DNA from: Stropharia rugosoannulata
Lineage: Eukaryota > Basidiomycota > Agaricomycetes > Agaricales > Strophariaceae
DNA length: 64,000 bases
Direction: 5' to 3'
Assembly (NCBI GenBank): GCA_028532985.1
Contig: JANCIK010000011.1
Location: forward strand, 2,852,001-2,916,000
In this document: one piece after another, positions 11,899 to 23,536 of the stretch
Position numbering within the stretch: position 1 is the first letter of the stretch
Layout: each line of letters starts with the position of its first letter
Translations under genes and position numbers: made by a program
The notes under the pieces: generated by a model
The model's database searches: none
What the model was told of the DNA's origin: nothing
What the model saw: the letters and a program-made list of their open reading frames with translations, nothing else

Positions 11899-14800
11899 AT
11901 GCCCGACATAAACACTGCGTCTACCTTCGCGCATACGAACGCAGACGGAGGACTAGACTTGGCCCTCCAGAACTCAGGACAACTACCGTTTGACCGTGTA
12001 ATTGAAAACAATGAAAATCAAGGTAAAGAAATCGTGTATATTTGATATATATCATTGTACTAATAATTTACTGTTTGAATACTCTGTCCAATCTTCTGTT
12101 ATCCCTTCTTTACTATGACATTATTGATCTATAAATATTCTCTCAAAATTAGATGGAGTTGACGGCATACAGAGTAGGCGTAATTCAATATCTATTTCCC
12201 CGAAAAATAATTGATTTAACCCATATTCTAGCGGTTGACTCGTCCCTTGAGGCGCACGAAGTAATAGTCCACGAAGGTATGCCTCTCACCTTCCATTAAA
12301 AACATCGCAGTATCTTATATTCGTCGTGTTAATAGGCGCAGACATCGCGGCCAACAAACCTAAACACACGGATGAGGCTGTTCTTGACAACGGTGCCCTT
12401 ACCAGTGATGCTATTACGGACCAGCAGAAGTCGCAAAAAAATCTAGAGGAGCCACACGTGGATGTAAAACACATATTCCCACCTGCGGAGGCATCCAAAA
12501 CCAATCCAATCTCGTACAAAGAGGTCTTACTAAGCTGTAAGCACCATTCCTGTTTTTATATCTGCGTCAGCTCATAAGGTAATATAGCTATTTCCGTTGA
12601 ATGCTCGCAGCCACACCAGTTTGAAGACCTCTCAACGCTGGTCGTCATGCAAGATGGAAATATTTGTCAGACCTTACATCTTGTGCAGGCCTCTCCGACT
12701 ACATGGGGCACCGTGGACAATATTGCTTTGTGAGTCATATTTCAAAATGCATTGTCGAGCAAGTGGATGAACTGGAATATAATAGGTCTGCACTGACACA
12801 GGACGATATAACATTGTGTCTTCAGTCAAAAGATGGAAATGACAAAGCGTTCCATACTATTACAAAAGATGAAATATATGCCTCTATGAGAGCCGAAGAA
12901 GGTATGCTTGAAATCATTATTTTGTCGATTAAATTTAAATATGCTCTCGGTAGGAACCGCGGTGGAGCATGAATTTACATATCTAAATGGAGACGATTCT
13001 ATAAGAGTGAAGATGATTTCCACAGCTAGTAAGTAGAATTGACTCTGTAAATATATATATATATATTGACTTAGTTGCAGGCTTCAACTATACCATGCAT
13101 CATATTCTTCGAGATATCAAAGCACTTTCCTTATGCTTTGAAGAAACTAAAAATGCTGACACGATTACTCAATTAATTCGCCTTTACGAAACTCTGGATT
13201 CCAAATATTCCGCTCAATATAATTCGTCAAAAATTGCTAATTTGTGGCGCGACATTGGAAATGCATACGAGTCTCGTTTTGAACTCACTAGGAATATTCA
13301 GGACATTGAAAAGACCATCTTCTACCGCCAGAAGGTTGTTCAATCCACGCCATCTAGTCATTCCAGTTTTCCTTTAAGGGTCTACAAACTTGGAGCTTCA
13401 TACATGTCTCACTTCGAACACAGTGGAGATATTCAGTATATTGAACATGCAATCCCATTTCTCCAAAAGGCTACTGAATCCACTCCTTCCAGTCATCCCA
13501 ACTTTTCTCCATTCTGCAACGAACTCGGGAATGCATACCTGCGTTGTTTTGAGAATACCGGAAATATTCAGGATATTGAATATGCAATATCATTCCACAA
13601 GAAGGCTCTTCAGTCTACTCCGTCCGGTCATTTTGAACTTGCCTCTCAGTGCAACAATCTTGGATCTGCATATATGCATCGCTTTGAGCACACTGGAAAT
13701 ATTCAGGATATTGAACATGCAATTTCATATCTCCAGCAGGCTCTTCAATCTACTCCTTCGAATCATTCCCATTTTTCTTCTAGGTGTTACAACATTGGAA
13801 CTGCGTACATGCGCTGCTTTGAGCACAGTGGAAATATTCAGGATATTGAACATGCAATCTCATTCCTTGAGAAAGCTGTTAACTCTACTCCTACCGGTCA
13901 TCCCGATTTTTCCCGATGCTGCAACAACCTCGGGACTGCATACCAGCGTCGCTGTGAACACATTGGCAATTTTCAGGATATTGAAAAAGCCATCTCCTTC
14001 CTCCAGGATGCTGCTAAATCCACACCTATGGGCCATGCGGATGTTTCTGCTCATTGCAACAACCTTGGGAATACATATATGCTTCGTTTTGAGCACACTG
14101 GAAATATTCAGGATATTGAATATGCGATATCATTCCTCCAGAGGGCTATTCAATCCACACCCTCTAGTCATCCTAGCTTTCCTTCCCGATGCAGCAACCT
14201 TGGGAATGCATACATGCATTCCTTTGAGAATACTGGAAATATTCAGGATATCGAATATGCAATCTCCTTCCACCACAAGACTATTCAATTTACTCCGTCG
14301 GGTCATTCTAATCTTTTTCCTCAGTACAACAACCTTGGAACTGCATATATGCGGTGCTTTGAACACACTAGAAATATTCAGGATATTGAATATGCGATCT
14401 CATTCCACCAGAAGGCTGTCCAATCTACATCTTCCAGTCATGTCAAATTTTCGTCATTCTGCAGCAATCTTGGGAATGCATATATCCATCGATTTCAACA
14501 CACAGGAGATATTCAAGATATCAAACATGCCATCCCATTCCTCGAGAAGGCTATTCAATCTACCCCTTCCAGTCATCCCAGTTTTTCACTATTCTGCAAC
14601 AATCTTGGGCGTGCATACATGACTTCCTTCGAGCAGACTGGAAATACTCAGGATATTGATCACTCTACCCAGTTCCTCGAGAAAGCTATTAAATGTATTC
14701 CTGCCAGTCATCCCAACTTTTCCCCGTTCTGCGGTAATCTTGGCAATGCACACATGTTTCGCTTCAAATCAATTGGAGATATTCAGGATATTGAACATGC

Positions 14801-16712
14801 AATCTCACACTTAGCAAAGGCAGTTCAATCTACTCCTTCATATCATTCCAATCTTTCTTCTCTGTGCAACAACCTTGGAAATGCATACATGACTCGATTT
14901 AGCCAACTTCATGACTATTCTGATGTTAAACACAGTCTTCAATCATATGCTACCGGTACAGTGGCAAATGGCCATCCGTCTAACCGGATGGAAAGTGCTT
15001 GTTATGCGGCTTTGACGTTTCTAGAATACGACACATCCCTTGATAACACTCAGTGCTTGGATTATTTTTCCACTGCCATAGGTCTGCTTGCAGAGGTCGC
15101 AGGCCTCGAACAAACAATCAACCGTCGTTATTCTAATCTGCATAATAAGTCAGGCATTGTCAGTCAAGCCGTGTCTCTTGCTTTTACTATAGATAGACCA
15201 GATATTGCCCTGGAATGGCTTGAACAAGGCCGCTGCTTGGTCTGGAATCAGCTTGGTCAACTTCGTACACCAATCAACGAACTCAGGATCAGAAATCAAG
15301 ACTTGGCTGATCGCTTTATAAAAGCTGCAACTGCTTTAGAGTCCGATGGATCTCGTCCAACAATGTCTCTTTCTATCGGACTTGACGCATTTGCACAGGA
15401 AATTAAACAGCAAGACAACTCCTTAAATCATGCCCTCCATGCTCAGCAATACAAACAAATCCTTGATGATATTCGTAGCCTTCCAGATTTCCAGGACTTT
15501 CTGAAACCACCCCAGTGTGCCAATATCCTCGTCTCCATACCTACAGATGGTCCAATTATCGTACTTCACGCAGCAAACCCAATGTGCAGTGCCCTGGCAC
15601 TGATAGCTGGTGCCGAGAATGCTTTGCCCATCCCTTTGGATAACTTTAGCCTTGATGATGCTGAAAAACTTCAGAACATGCTTCAATCGGATGTCCTTAG
15701 TTACCGTGAAGTCAATGAAGGAGAACGTCTCTCTGGTCGCCGGAGAAACTGCAAATCTATGTCTGATATACTAAAGGAGCTTTGGAATAAAGTGATACTC
15801 CTGATACTCGAAGCGCTCACATTTTCGGTGTGGATATTATTTGGTCGTTGATTCAGGTGTATATACTGATTTTTACATTGACAATAGGTCCCTCCATTGT
15901 CTTCAGATTGTCTGTGGATATGGTGGTGTCCAACTGGGCCTTTTGCATTTCTTCCACTCCATGCCGCTGGAATCTATGACTCGGAGGCCAAGCCGGGATC
16001 CTGTGTATCTGATTTTATTGTTTCATCTTACACACCTACTGTCCGCTCCGTTAGCGAGAAATTTGCCGCTTCTGCCACACCATCCAGTGATACCAAACTC
16101 CTCCTCATCAGCCAGCCACACACACCGGGGCTGAGTCCTATTCCTTCAACAACAGTCGAGACATATGCAGTTGAAACCATGATGAAGGAAGAACGGTGTA
16201 TTAACACACTGCTTCTGGAGAATTCTGAAGCCACTGTAGACGAAGTAAAGTGCAGGATAAGCACGCATGGTTGGGTACATTTTGCCTGCCATGGAATTCA
16301 GGACAGAGGAGACCCTCTACAGAGTGGCGTACATCTCCATGACGGTCGTCTCGAGCTTCTCGAGATCATACGGCAGAGACTTCCCAGCCCCGAGTTTGCT
16401 TTTCTGTCAGCATGCCAAACCAGTAAGGGCGATGTCAAATTATCAGACGAGGTCGTCCATCTTGCTGCTGGTATGCTCGCATCTGGCTATCGTGGAGTGG
16501 TTGGTACTATGTGGAGCATTTCCGATCACTATGGGCCAGATTTTGCCAAGTACTTCTATCAGTATCTGCTCAACAACATGGGGACATGTGGATTAGACAG
16601 CACTCGTGCCGCCTATGCCTTGGATGATGCCACAAGGAGAGTTCGAGAGAAACTTGGAGATAATGAATCTTCACTCTTGACCTGGGTGCCGTATGTGCAT
16701 TTTGGCTACTGA
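11899..16712 (+). CDS. C2-TPR-CHAT protein, putative caspase/separase-like protease
   Basis: The exons are 11899-12022, 12153-12173, 12232-12276, 12336-12536, 12588-12729, 12786-12901, 12954-13028, 13081-15827 and 15888-16712. All phases match, giving about 1431 residues. Residues ~125-215 read like a C2 domain (KEVLLSSISVECS ... TLVVMQDG ... TTWGTVDNIAL). Residues ~310-850 are twelve tandem 45-residue TPR-like repeats (NIQDIEHAISFLQKA ... NNLGNAYMHRFEHTG). A helical linker with ALEWLEQGR follows, then a C-terminal CHAT domain with the expected catalytic pair: His of VHFACHG (~1292) and Cys of FAFLSACQT (~1333). CHAT proteins belong to peptidase clan CD with caspases and separase, and the TPR array is the usual sensor or scaffold. 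The substrate is unknown. The last intron could use a slightly different donor. Exon 2 is only 21 nt. Confidence 0.85.
13290..14925 (+). repeat. Tandem 135-bp coding repeats (TPR-like array)
   Basis: GAAATATTCAGGATATTGAA recurs exactly every 135 bp (for example 13561 and 13696) through about twelve units. Nucleotide identity between units is high, not only protein identity, which points to recent expansion or ongoing homogenisation. The array keeps a second frame open (13390-14622), which is an artefact of the periodicity. Confidence 0.8.
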
Positions 16713-16802
16713 TCCTTATGTGCTAATATCATTAGTATTCATTTTCATATTTAGTATGCTTGTAATGAGAGTCTTGAGTTTAGTTTAATTTGAATGTTAG
16801 GA

Positions 16803-16958
16803 AGGGCGGTCAGATCACATAAGCATAAGCGTGATCTTGGACTTTAGGGCCGTTCAAAATGAACCGTAAAGTATGGGAAACCGGATGGCACGTCAAATCT
16901 CTGCGAGAAAGTCCGGTCCCTCTATCGAGGTTCATAGAGGGGCCGGTCATCGGTCTAG
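16803..16958 (+). mobile_element. MITE-like repeat R5, copy 1
   Basis: Nearly identical to 21719-21873, and partly matched in inverted orientation at 21283-21400 and 41338-41420. It starts AGGGCGGTCAGATCACATAA and contains an internal hairpin (CCCTCTAT ... ATAGAGGG) near its right end, followed by GGGGCCGGTCATCGGTCTAG. It is short, non-coding and multicopy, so probably a miniature element. Confidence 0.5.
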
Positions 16959-16959
16959 A

Positions 16960-18160
16960 TGCGTCTAACACGCACTGTTGGATGCACGTGCACACGGTTC
17001 CGAGCAAGGCATTCCTCCAAGTCCAACCGTTGTCCATCAGAATCTACTCCAAAGAAATCACTGATTTCCCTATTTATGTACATTCAATTTATTTTAAAGG
17101 ACTTGAAATTTGATCATGTTCCAGGTATAGCCAGGTAGCCTGAATACATATTCAAAGACTGGAATAGGTTTCTCCGTAGCAATCGTACAGCAAAAGAACT
17201 GGATAGATTTGAATGATGTCAATTGTCACTTGGCTCCACAGTAGCTCCAACCGTGATGCGCGCTGTTCTCCGTAAAAATATACCTTTCCGTTCATCGCAG
17301 AAAGAAATTATATGCATAAATGTGTATATTTCCAAGTGTGTGTCATGGAGGACAACAGGCTCACTTCATTGACTGAGGTTTTGTATCCTGGTTATATATT
17401 GTTGAATTAGACAGATGTATTCTTTCATCATACGTAAGACAGTGTTTTCCAAATGTTTTCATTATTCTTGGATCTATCAATGTTCACTGATAGCCGGGAG
17501 CAGGTAAATGGGCAGCCCGGGCTATGTCTAAGATGCGTAGCAAATATATCTAATCCAATAAGCTAAGTACACCCACTGTGAAACACCCAGCAATGATATT
17601 TCAACCCGAGTTCAAACGTCTGACAACGAACTACTGAGATTCGAACCCTTCTTCTAGTATAGAAAGTTTGCAGAATATTGATGGGATGCCATTGAAGTGT
17701 TGTCAACTCCAGCCGTTGGACCAGGAGAAAAACTAGTTTACAGAAAAACATAGAGATGTCGAACTGTGTTGATATATACTGAATGTTATCTATGCAGAGT
17801 CGGATTAATCACCACAGTGTATAACATGCTTTGGAGATTAGGTTGAGAGAGTTGGAGAACGCACTTATTTCTCTATACGGTTTCTCCATTAGCGCCTATT
17901 TCATTCATAGATTTCCACTGATGCTGGTAGCAGAGAATTCTGCAATTAGAGGAAACACGACGCGCAATTTTGATTGAATGAGGGCTATACATGATGGCCA
18001 ATTTTGTTGGGAGGTACAGTATCGGAATAGTGGCGGAAGGGCGTCCATCGTGACGTTCATCCAAACGATGCAACCGACCCGTTTATTGTAACAGTGTTTG
18101 ATTGCCATTAGTAATGTAAACATCCTATGGTGCCGGATACAAGCTTAGATCGCAGCTGCC
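16960..18160. other. Intergenic, nothing recognised
   Basis: AT-rich sequence between the CHAT gene and the repeat-containing secreted protein gene. Open frames are at most 84 residues and have no domain. A degenerate tRNA-like B-box (GGTTCGAATC, minus, ~17637-17646) lacks a matching T-stem. Confidence 0.4.
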
Positions 18161-18167
18161 TGGTGGA

Positions 18168-18173
18168 TATAAA
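18168..18173 (+). promoter_or_regulatory. Possible TATA box upstream of the repeat-containing secreted protein
   Basis: TATAAA lies about 185 bp before the start codon at 18358, in the context GGATATAAAGGC. The implied leader is long and contains earlier ATGs in another frame, so the assignment is tentative. Confidence 0.35.
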
Positions 18174-18357
18174 GGCTTCCCAAAACACCCATGGTCGAAC
18201 AGAAAACAGCCTGGTGCATCTTTCTTCACACTCAAAACTCAGTACAAACGTGAATCCTTTGTTACTCATTCTGTGCCACACTGACGTTGGAACTATTATC
18301 TTCAGGAATAGGCCGGTCCTATCCCAACTTCAAATTAATCAAACTTTTATTCTCAAC

Positions 18358-19127
18358 ATGAAACTCACCTCCACCTTTATCCTGACTGCTTTGGTTGCCC
18401 TCCGTGCGACTGGTGTTTCTGCACTTCCCTTCGTATGTGTCTCAGACAGCCTTGCTATGAATATTTTCACTCAAAGCATTCTCAGACATATACCGACGCT
18501 GCATTGGATGCTCGTAATGTCGCACCGTCTTACGATGACATACTCGACGCCCGCTCATACGCAAATAAGTTATACACCGAGCAGACCGCTATGCACAGAG
18601 AGGGCACCCAAATCAAGGCACAAGAGCACCGCCTCCACCAGCAACATAGAGATGTTTCTTTGCAGGAGCAGATTCACAAGGATCACCGCGCACTTCGGTC
18701 AGCCAATGCATTCGGACCTCGGGAGTTCGACGAGCTAGAAGCTCGGTCCAGGTTCGGCTACAAGGTGGGCCAGGAGGAAAGCACAATGCACAGGGAGGCC
18801 GCGCACATCAAGGCGCAAGAGCGCCAGCTGCACAGGGATGTCGCTCTGCAGCAGAATATTCACAAGGACCGTCAGGCACTCAGGTCACAGAATGCATTTG
18901 GCCGCTGCATGTATGAGGACCTGGAGGCTCGCTCAAGGTTCGGAAATCAAATCACCGGAGAGGACGCTACCATGAACAGAGAGGCTGCCGGTATCAAGGC
19001 CAAGGAACACCGACTCCACCAGCAACGAAAGGATGTCTCGCTGCAGGAGCAAATCCACAAAGACCGACATGCGCTCCACGGTAATAACGCATTCGGCCCT
19101 CGCGAACTGGATTCTGAGGTACTCTAG
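18358..19127 (+). CDS. Secreted protein with three ~62-residue tandem repeats
   Basis: The exons are 18358-18432 and 18486-19127. The 53-bp GT-AG intron is phase 0, giving 238 residues. Exon 1 encodes almost exactly a signal peptide (MKLTSTFILTALVALRATG, cleavage near SALP). The mature part is three tandem repeats, each running LEARSRFG ... TMHREAAHIKAQE ... LHQQRDVSLQEQIHKDR ... ALRSQNAFGPREFDE. They are highly charged, have no cysteines apart from one in RCMYED, and are predicted mainly helical. I do not recognise the repeat family. Lys-Arg or Arg-Arg sites do not recur at repeat junctions, so a Kex2-processed peptide precursor is not supported. Likely extracellular; function unknown. Confidence 0.75.
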
Positions 19128-19129
19128 AC

Positions 19130-21280
19130 CCGGTGAATGTTAGCTGATTGAGGAATATTCTCAGTGGGTTTGATCGAAGAATATGACAGTCATCGGAGGC
19201 GGCTGGAGGATACATGTACGTGTAAACATGAGTAACTACTGTAGTTAGTTAATTATCTTGTTGCCTTTGTTTGCCTTCCCAACATTGACAATAATTGTTT
19301 CATTGGCTTTACAACAAACAAGTCACACTGATCTTACATATTGGCATTCACGGACTCCCTGTGCTGTTGTACAACCCACACCCGTGTAGAGTATCTGTTC
19401 TACCTTTACCCCATCCCGAATGTGGCTCCCTGTACAATGCTCACCCCCACATGTCTGCACCGATGAAGCCTGTGGACATTCTCCAACATGTAGTATGGGT
19501 GACTCCTGTTCATCTGGCTCCATGAGTACCATCTTCCACTCATCACTGGCGCTGCTACGATTTACATCTCCAAGTTCTCATTCATGATTCTTGTATCACC
19601 TCAATTAACGAGTATGTTCTATATTACATAAATTGTGTACTCAGAAATAACAACAAGATTATCGTAAGAGGAAAACACCTTTCCCGTTCGTTCCCTATGG
19701 TGGTCCCCAACTGGTTCCCTGTGTTTGCCGCTCGGCACTGACAACAACTTCGTTTGAACAACCGCATTCTGCTATCCTACTTACTGTGTTACTTAAGGAT
19801 GCGGTCCCATATGACGGCATGTGATGGCATGCATGCCATATTCTTATGCCGGGGGGCCTCCGTGCAGGGGAATGGAGAGCGTCGGATGGCAAGTGACTGA
19901 CGGCAAGTGCCGTGATCCGCTGACTCATCACCTCGCCACGGTGTCATCTCACCCAAATCTCACCTTCCTCTGCGCATCCCGCTCGTTCGACGCGCAGGGA
20001 AAGGCTATTTTTCAACTTCAGCGCCCACTCTCTTACCATGCATTCTCACTGAATCAGCCAAGCTGCGCTTAGGAAAGACTTACTGGAGTAAGACACGAAG
20101 CAGATCGGGGACTGGGGATGGGACTAGGAACCAGTAAGTTGTAACATTCGTGAAAATGCAGGGGAACTAACGATTCTTCCTATTTCCCTGTTTTTGTGAC
20201 CGACCACCGTGTTTTTTGTGGCCTTGAATCAGATTCGAATTCAGTGCCGTAGTCCCGACTCCCTATGCGGTATTCACTGCTCACCCTCCCCGCCGTTTGG
20301 ACAATGTTCCCTGCCTGGTCACGGTCGGAAATGTCTCCCCTTTCGCCTCTAATCTGAGCTTGCCAATGTGCGCAGCTACACGCCATGTCCGCATCGTACA
20401 TGCCTTTCCTGGTCGGTGGTCGATTCTTCTGTACGCCACGTCGTTTGTTATACGCGCCCTTGCCTTGTCACGCCAGCTGTTTTTCATCATCGTCGACATG
20501 CGCTCAACTGACCTTCTTTCCCTGGCCGTCAATTCGGGCCACTCTTCCATGCCATCCAGTAACAGAGCTGAGGGTGATTTTTCACCTCTCAATGTCATGG
20601 CATAACACCCTCCGGGTCGCTCATCACCAACGTCGTACGGGCAATTCGAATCCATTTATATGCGCTGGGGTCAAAGTATACATCCCCCTTGTGTCACTGT
20701 GGCTCTCGACATGCGCAGTGACCACGTATCACTTTGCCCGCTCCCATACGTGGTCGGTACCCTGCTGACATGGACAATGTCGTCTTCCCATGCGTCCTCT
20801 ACCCGTCGCCTTCCAAGAGTCCGTGATTACTATTTTATTGCATTCCACGCTCTTTTATATATTTCCAATAGGTGAGTATTTATTGTCTTCAGATCTCTCC
20901 AACCATCACTTAACCCACCACAGCTCGGAATAAACATATAAACCCCGGCGTCAACATCGAGTACCGGGCCCGCCTGTCGTCCCACCACGGCCCTCTACTG
21001 GCTTGGTCACACCTCCCCTCGTTCCATGTGCCCACCGCCTCATTCCCTCCGTCGAGTCCCTCCCTTCGCTAAGCACGGTGAGGCCCCGCCGCACTGCCCC
21101 ATCGCACGCAATGACGCTGCGCCGCGGCAGCGTGTCGTCCCAACGTATAACATCGTATTCTTCGGACTTCCCCGAAGAATATGCATAGTCACGACTATCC
21201 CACACCCATGGCCATCGCATGCTCCGCGCTCACCACCATCTAGTCATCACGGCCATTTGCTAGGCCGAAGACCGGCCTGA
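19130..21280. other. Intergenic, nothing recognised
   Basis: Several overlapping open frames (for example 20385-20768 plus and 20281-20655 minus) lack domains and intron structure. I see no gene. Confidence 0.35.
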
Positions 21281-21282
21281 CT

Positions 21283-21875
21283 ATGAGGACTACGTCCGTC
21301 GATAGACAGGCCGGGATTTCTCGCAGAGATTTGACGTGCCATCCACTTTCCCAGACTTTGGGACGGATTTCGAGCCGCCCTAAAGCAAATCAGGTCACGT
21401 TACTGAGAACGACGCGCCTGCAGCTTCGCGCTCCAGGACATAAAACAATTGAAATTGCTTACTGTGCTTTCTTTTAAGTCTAATATCATACAACTTTGTA
21501 GCATGCTTAAAGGTTCTATTGCTACTTATATGCTCCCCGAGCAAATTCTAATGATGAAAACCATTCTAAACACCCTGCCTAACTCATTCTGGCGCATAGT
21601 AGAGCTTTATATTTTTCAAAAAAAGGGTAAAGTTGTTAATATATAAAACATATAGTAAAATACATCTTTCTGTGGCTTCAAATATACTATAAACTGGTTA
21701 AGGGAGCAAGGACGACCAAGGGCGGTCAGATCACATAAGCATAAACGTGATCTTGGACTTTAGGGCCGTTCAAAATCAGCCGTAAAGTGTGGGAAACCGG
21801 ATGGCACGTCAAATCTCTGCGAGAAAGTCCGGTCCCTCTATCGAGGTTCATAGAGGGGCCGGTCATCGGTCTAGC
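21283..21875. mobile_element. Inverted pair of R5 repeats (possible foldback element)
   Basis: The left arm (about 21283-21400) is an inverted, diverged copy of the right arm (21719-21873). Both contain GGCACGTCAAATCTCTGCGA or its complement. The right arm is nearly identical to 16803-16958. About 320 bp of AT-rich DNA between the arms encodes nothing recognisable. The arrangement could be one foldback transposon or two independent insertions. Confidence 0.45.
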
Positions 21876-21879
21876 CATT

Positions 21880-23530
21880 TGCATTGTGCAAGCATTCACG
21901 ATTACGCAGTCCTACCACCCACGCATCAATTATGTCTCCTCACGTCCCTCCTTTCTGTTTCCCCGCATGATCGCATAGCTGCGCATACACTCTGTCGCTC
22001 GGGACTCCGCGTTGTGCTCGACTGTACTTCAGCTCACCCACCTTCGTCTTGCTTCGCCGCACGCGCAACCGTGCTCACTCCCCGATGCTTACGTTCTCCC
22101 CCACCCTACTCCCATTCCCAGACGTCTCCCGACATCGCACCATCGCCTCTGCTGACGTACGCCTCGCGTTATTTCTCGTCTCATCACTGCCAGGCTCAGC
22201 ACCCCAGTCCCGGCCAATCCCGTCCCTGAAGGTCCCCTAGAGCGTGTATGACGACTGGAATATTACACATGATGCATACATGCGCTTGTGCCTCATCATA
22301 CACCGAGAGGGAGTGCAGGTGGGGGTGCGAAAGTGGGTAATCTGAAGGGGAAGGCGAGCGCGGCACGGTGAGATAGGAATAAGCATCGGGAGGGGGATGA
22401 GGATGGGCGTCGGGAGACGCATAAGAACAGACGCGAGTGCAATAGGCGCACCGTGCGGCGCAGCACGGGTGTTGTCGTCGCTGTGGCCAGGTCTTGAGAA
22501 AAGGCTTCGCCAGTGTGCCGTGGGGTCCGTAGGGTCGGGATGCAGGGAATCAGGAGGGCTGAAACTCAGGGACTTTGGGGGTGTGCAGCACAGGGACGTG
22601 GGTCAGTTTGGACGAGACGGCAGGGGGATCTTGGGAGTAGGGATGGGATGCAGTGAGGGAACAACGGAGAGGGATATCGTGGTCTACCACATAACAGCTT
22701 TTATTCATGGCCTAGCGGCGTTTAGCTTGCAAGGGGAAGCCATTCTTTGCCACTGGGTAAGCGTATACATCCATAAATGAACATCGTTTTTATTTACACT
22801 TCATTCGGAAGGATGATTGTTTGTCTTAAGTATGTAACATTTATTTCCGAAGTAAAAAATGGTGCTTCTGTCCAAGTTATGTTGTATACAGAACACCGAG
22901 ATCGAGGCTTTCCAGACACTCGCGTGCGTGAGCAGACCTACGTGATGGATGCTAATGCGAACGTCAAGTCCCGGCCATTTCAATCTCCAGGTCAAACGAG
23001 CAAGACTACAGCTTAGCAACAGGAACGGAAACTATAAAATGATGTATATGACGCACGTGGGTGATGTCACTGTCTGCTGGTGCAAAGTACTAAATGTTAA
23101 TGATATAACTCTTCTCTCTCTTCACCGACAATGCAAATCTCTTATTTTTACGCCTCGCCATTCTGTCTAGCGCACCCCGTACCACTGCGCATCCCTGCAA
23201 TACACAGGACGTACCCTTTATCACGATACACGGTGCTGTCATACAGGACACAGCGCAGCTCACCTCATTTGCCATGAGCCGCCGTGGTTCATTAGTGACT
23301 CAGAAAGATAGTGCAATAGAGCATGATACAGGGCGGAACAAGACAAGAAAGCACGGTAGCCGACAAGGGCACCAGAGGTGCTTGACAAGGTAGGGAAAGC
23401 TGGAGCGGCACAGCCTTTCAGCAGTAAACAACGGGAAGGAGGCGTGCTAAGTCCGACGCAAGAAGAGGTCTTGTGAATGATCATATACATACACAATAAT
23501 AACCAACAGTTATATATACATGGGTACCGG
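21880..23530. other. Intergenic, nothing recognised
   Basis: GC-rich to 22.7 kb, AT-rich afterwards. Open frames such as 22397-22780 have no domain and no conserved counterpart in the window. Confidence 0.35.
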
Positions 23531-23536
23531 TTCATT

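Noticed and set aside
13390..14622. 410-codon open frame in a second plus-strand frame over the TPR array
   Set aside because: It exists because the 135-bp period keeps any stop-free frame open in every unit. The main frame has conserved TPR residues and joins cleanly to upstream and downstream exons.
17637..17730. tRNA-like A and B boxes on the minus strand (TGGTCCAACGGCTGG ... GGTTCGAATC)
   Set aside because: The T-arm stem does not pair and no acceptor stem can be formed. At best a decayed tRNA-derived sequence.
18358..19127. Repeat-containing secreted protein as a Kex2-processed peptide (RiPP-type) precursor
   Set aside because: No recurring KR or RR site at the repeat boundaries and no UstYa-like or other processing gene nearby.
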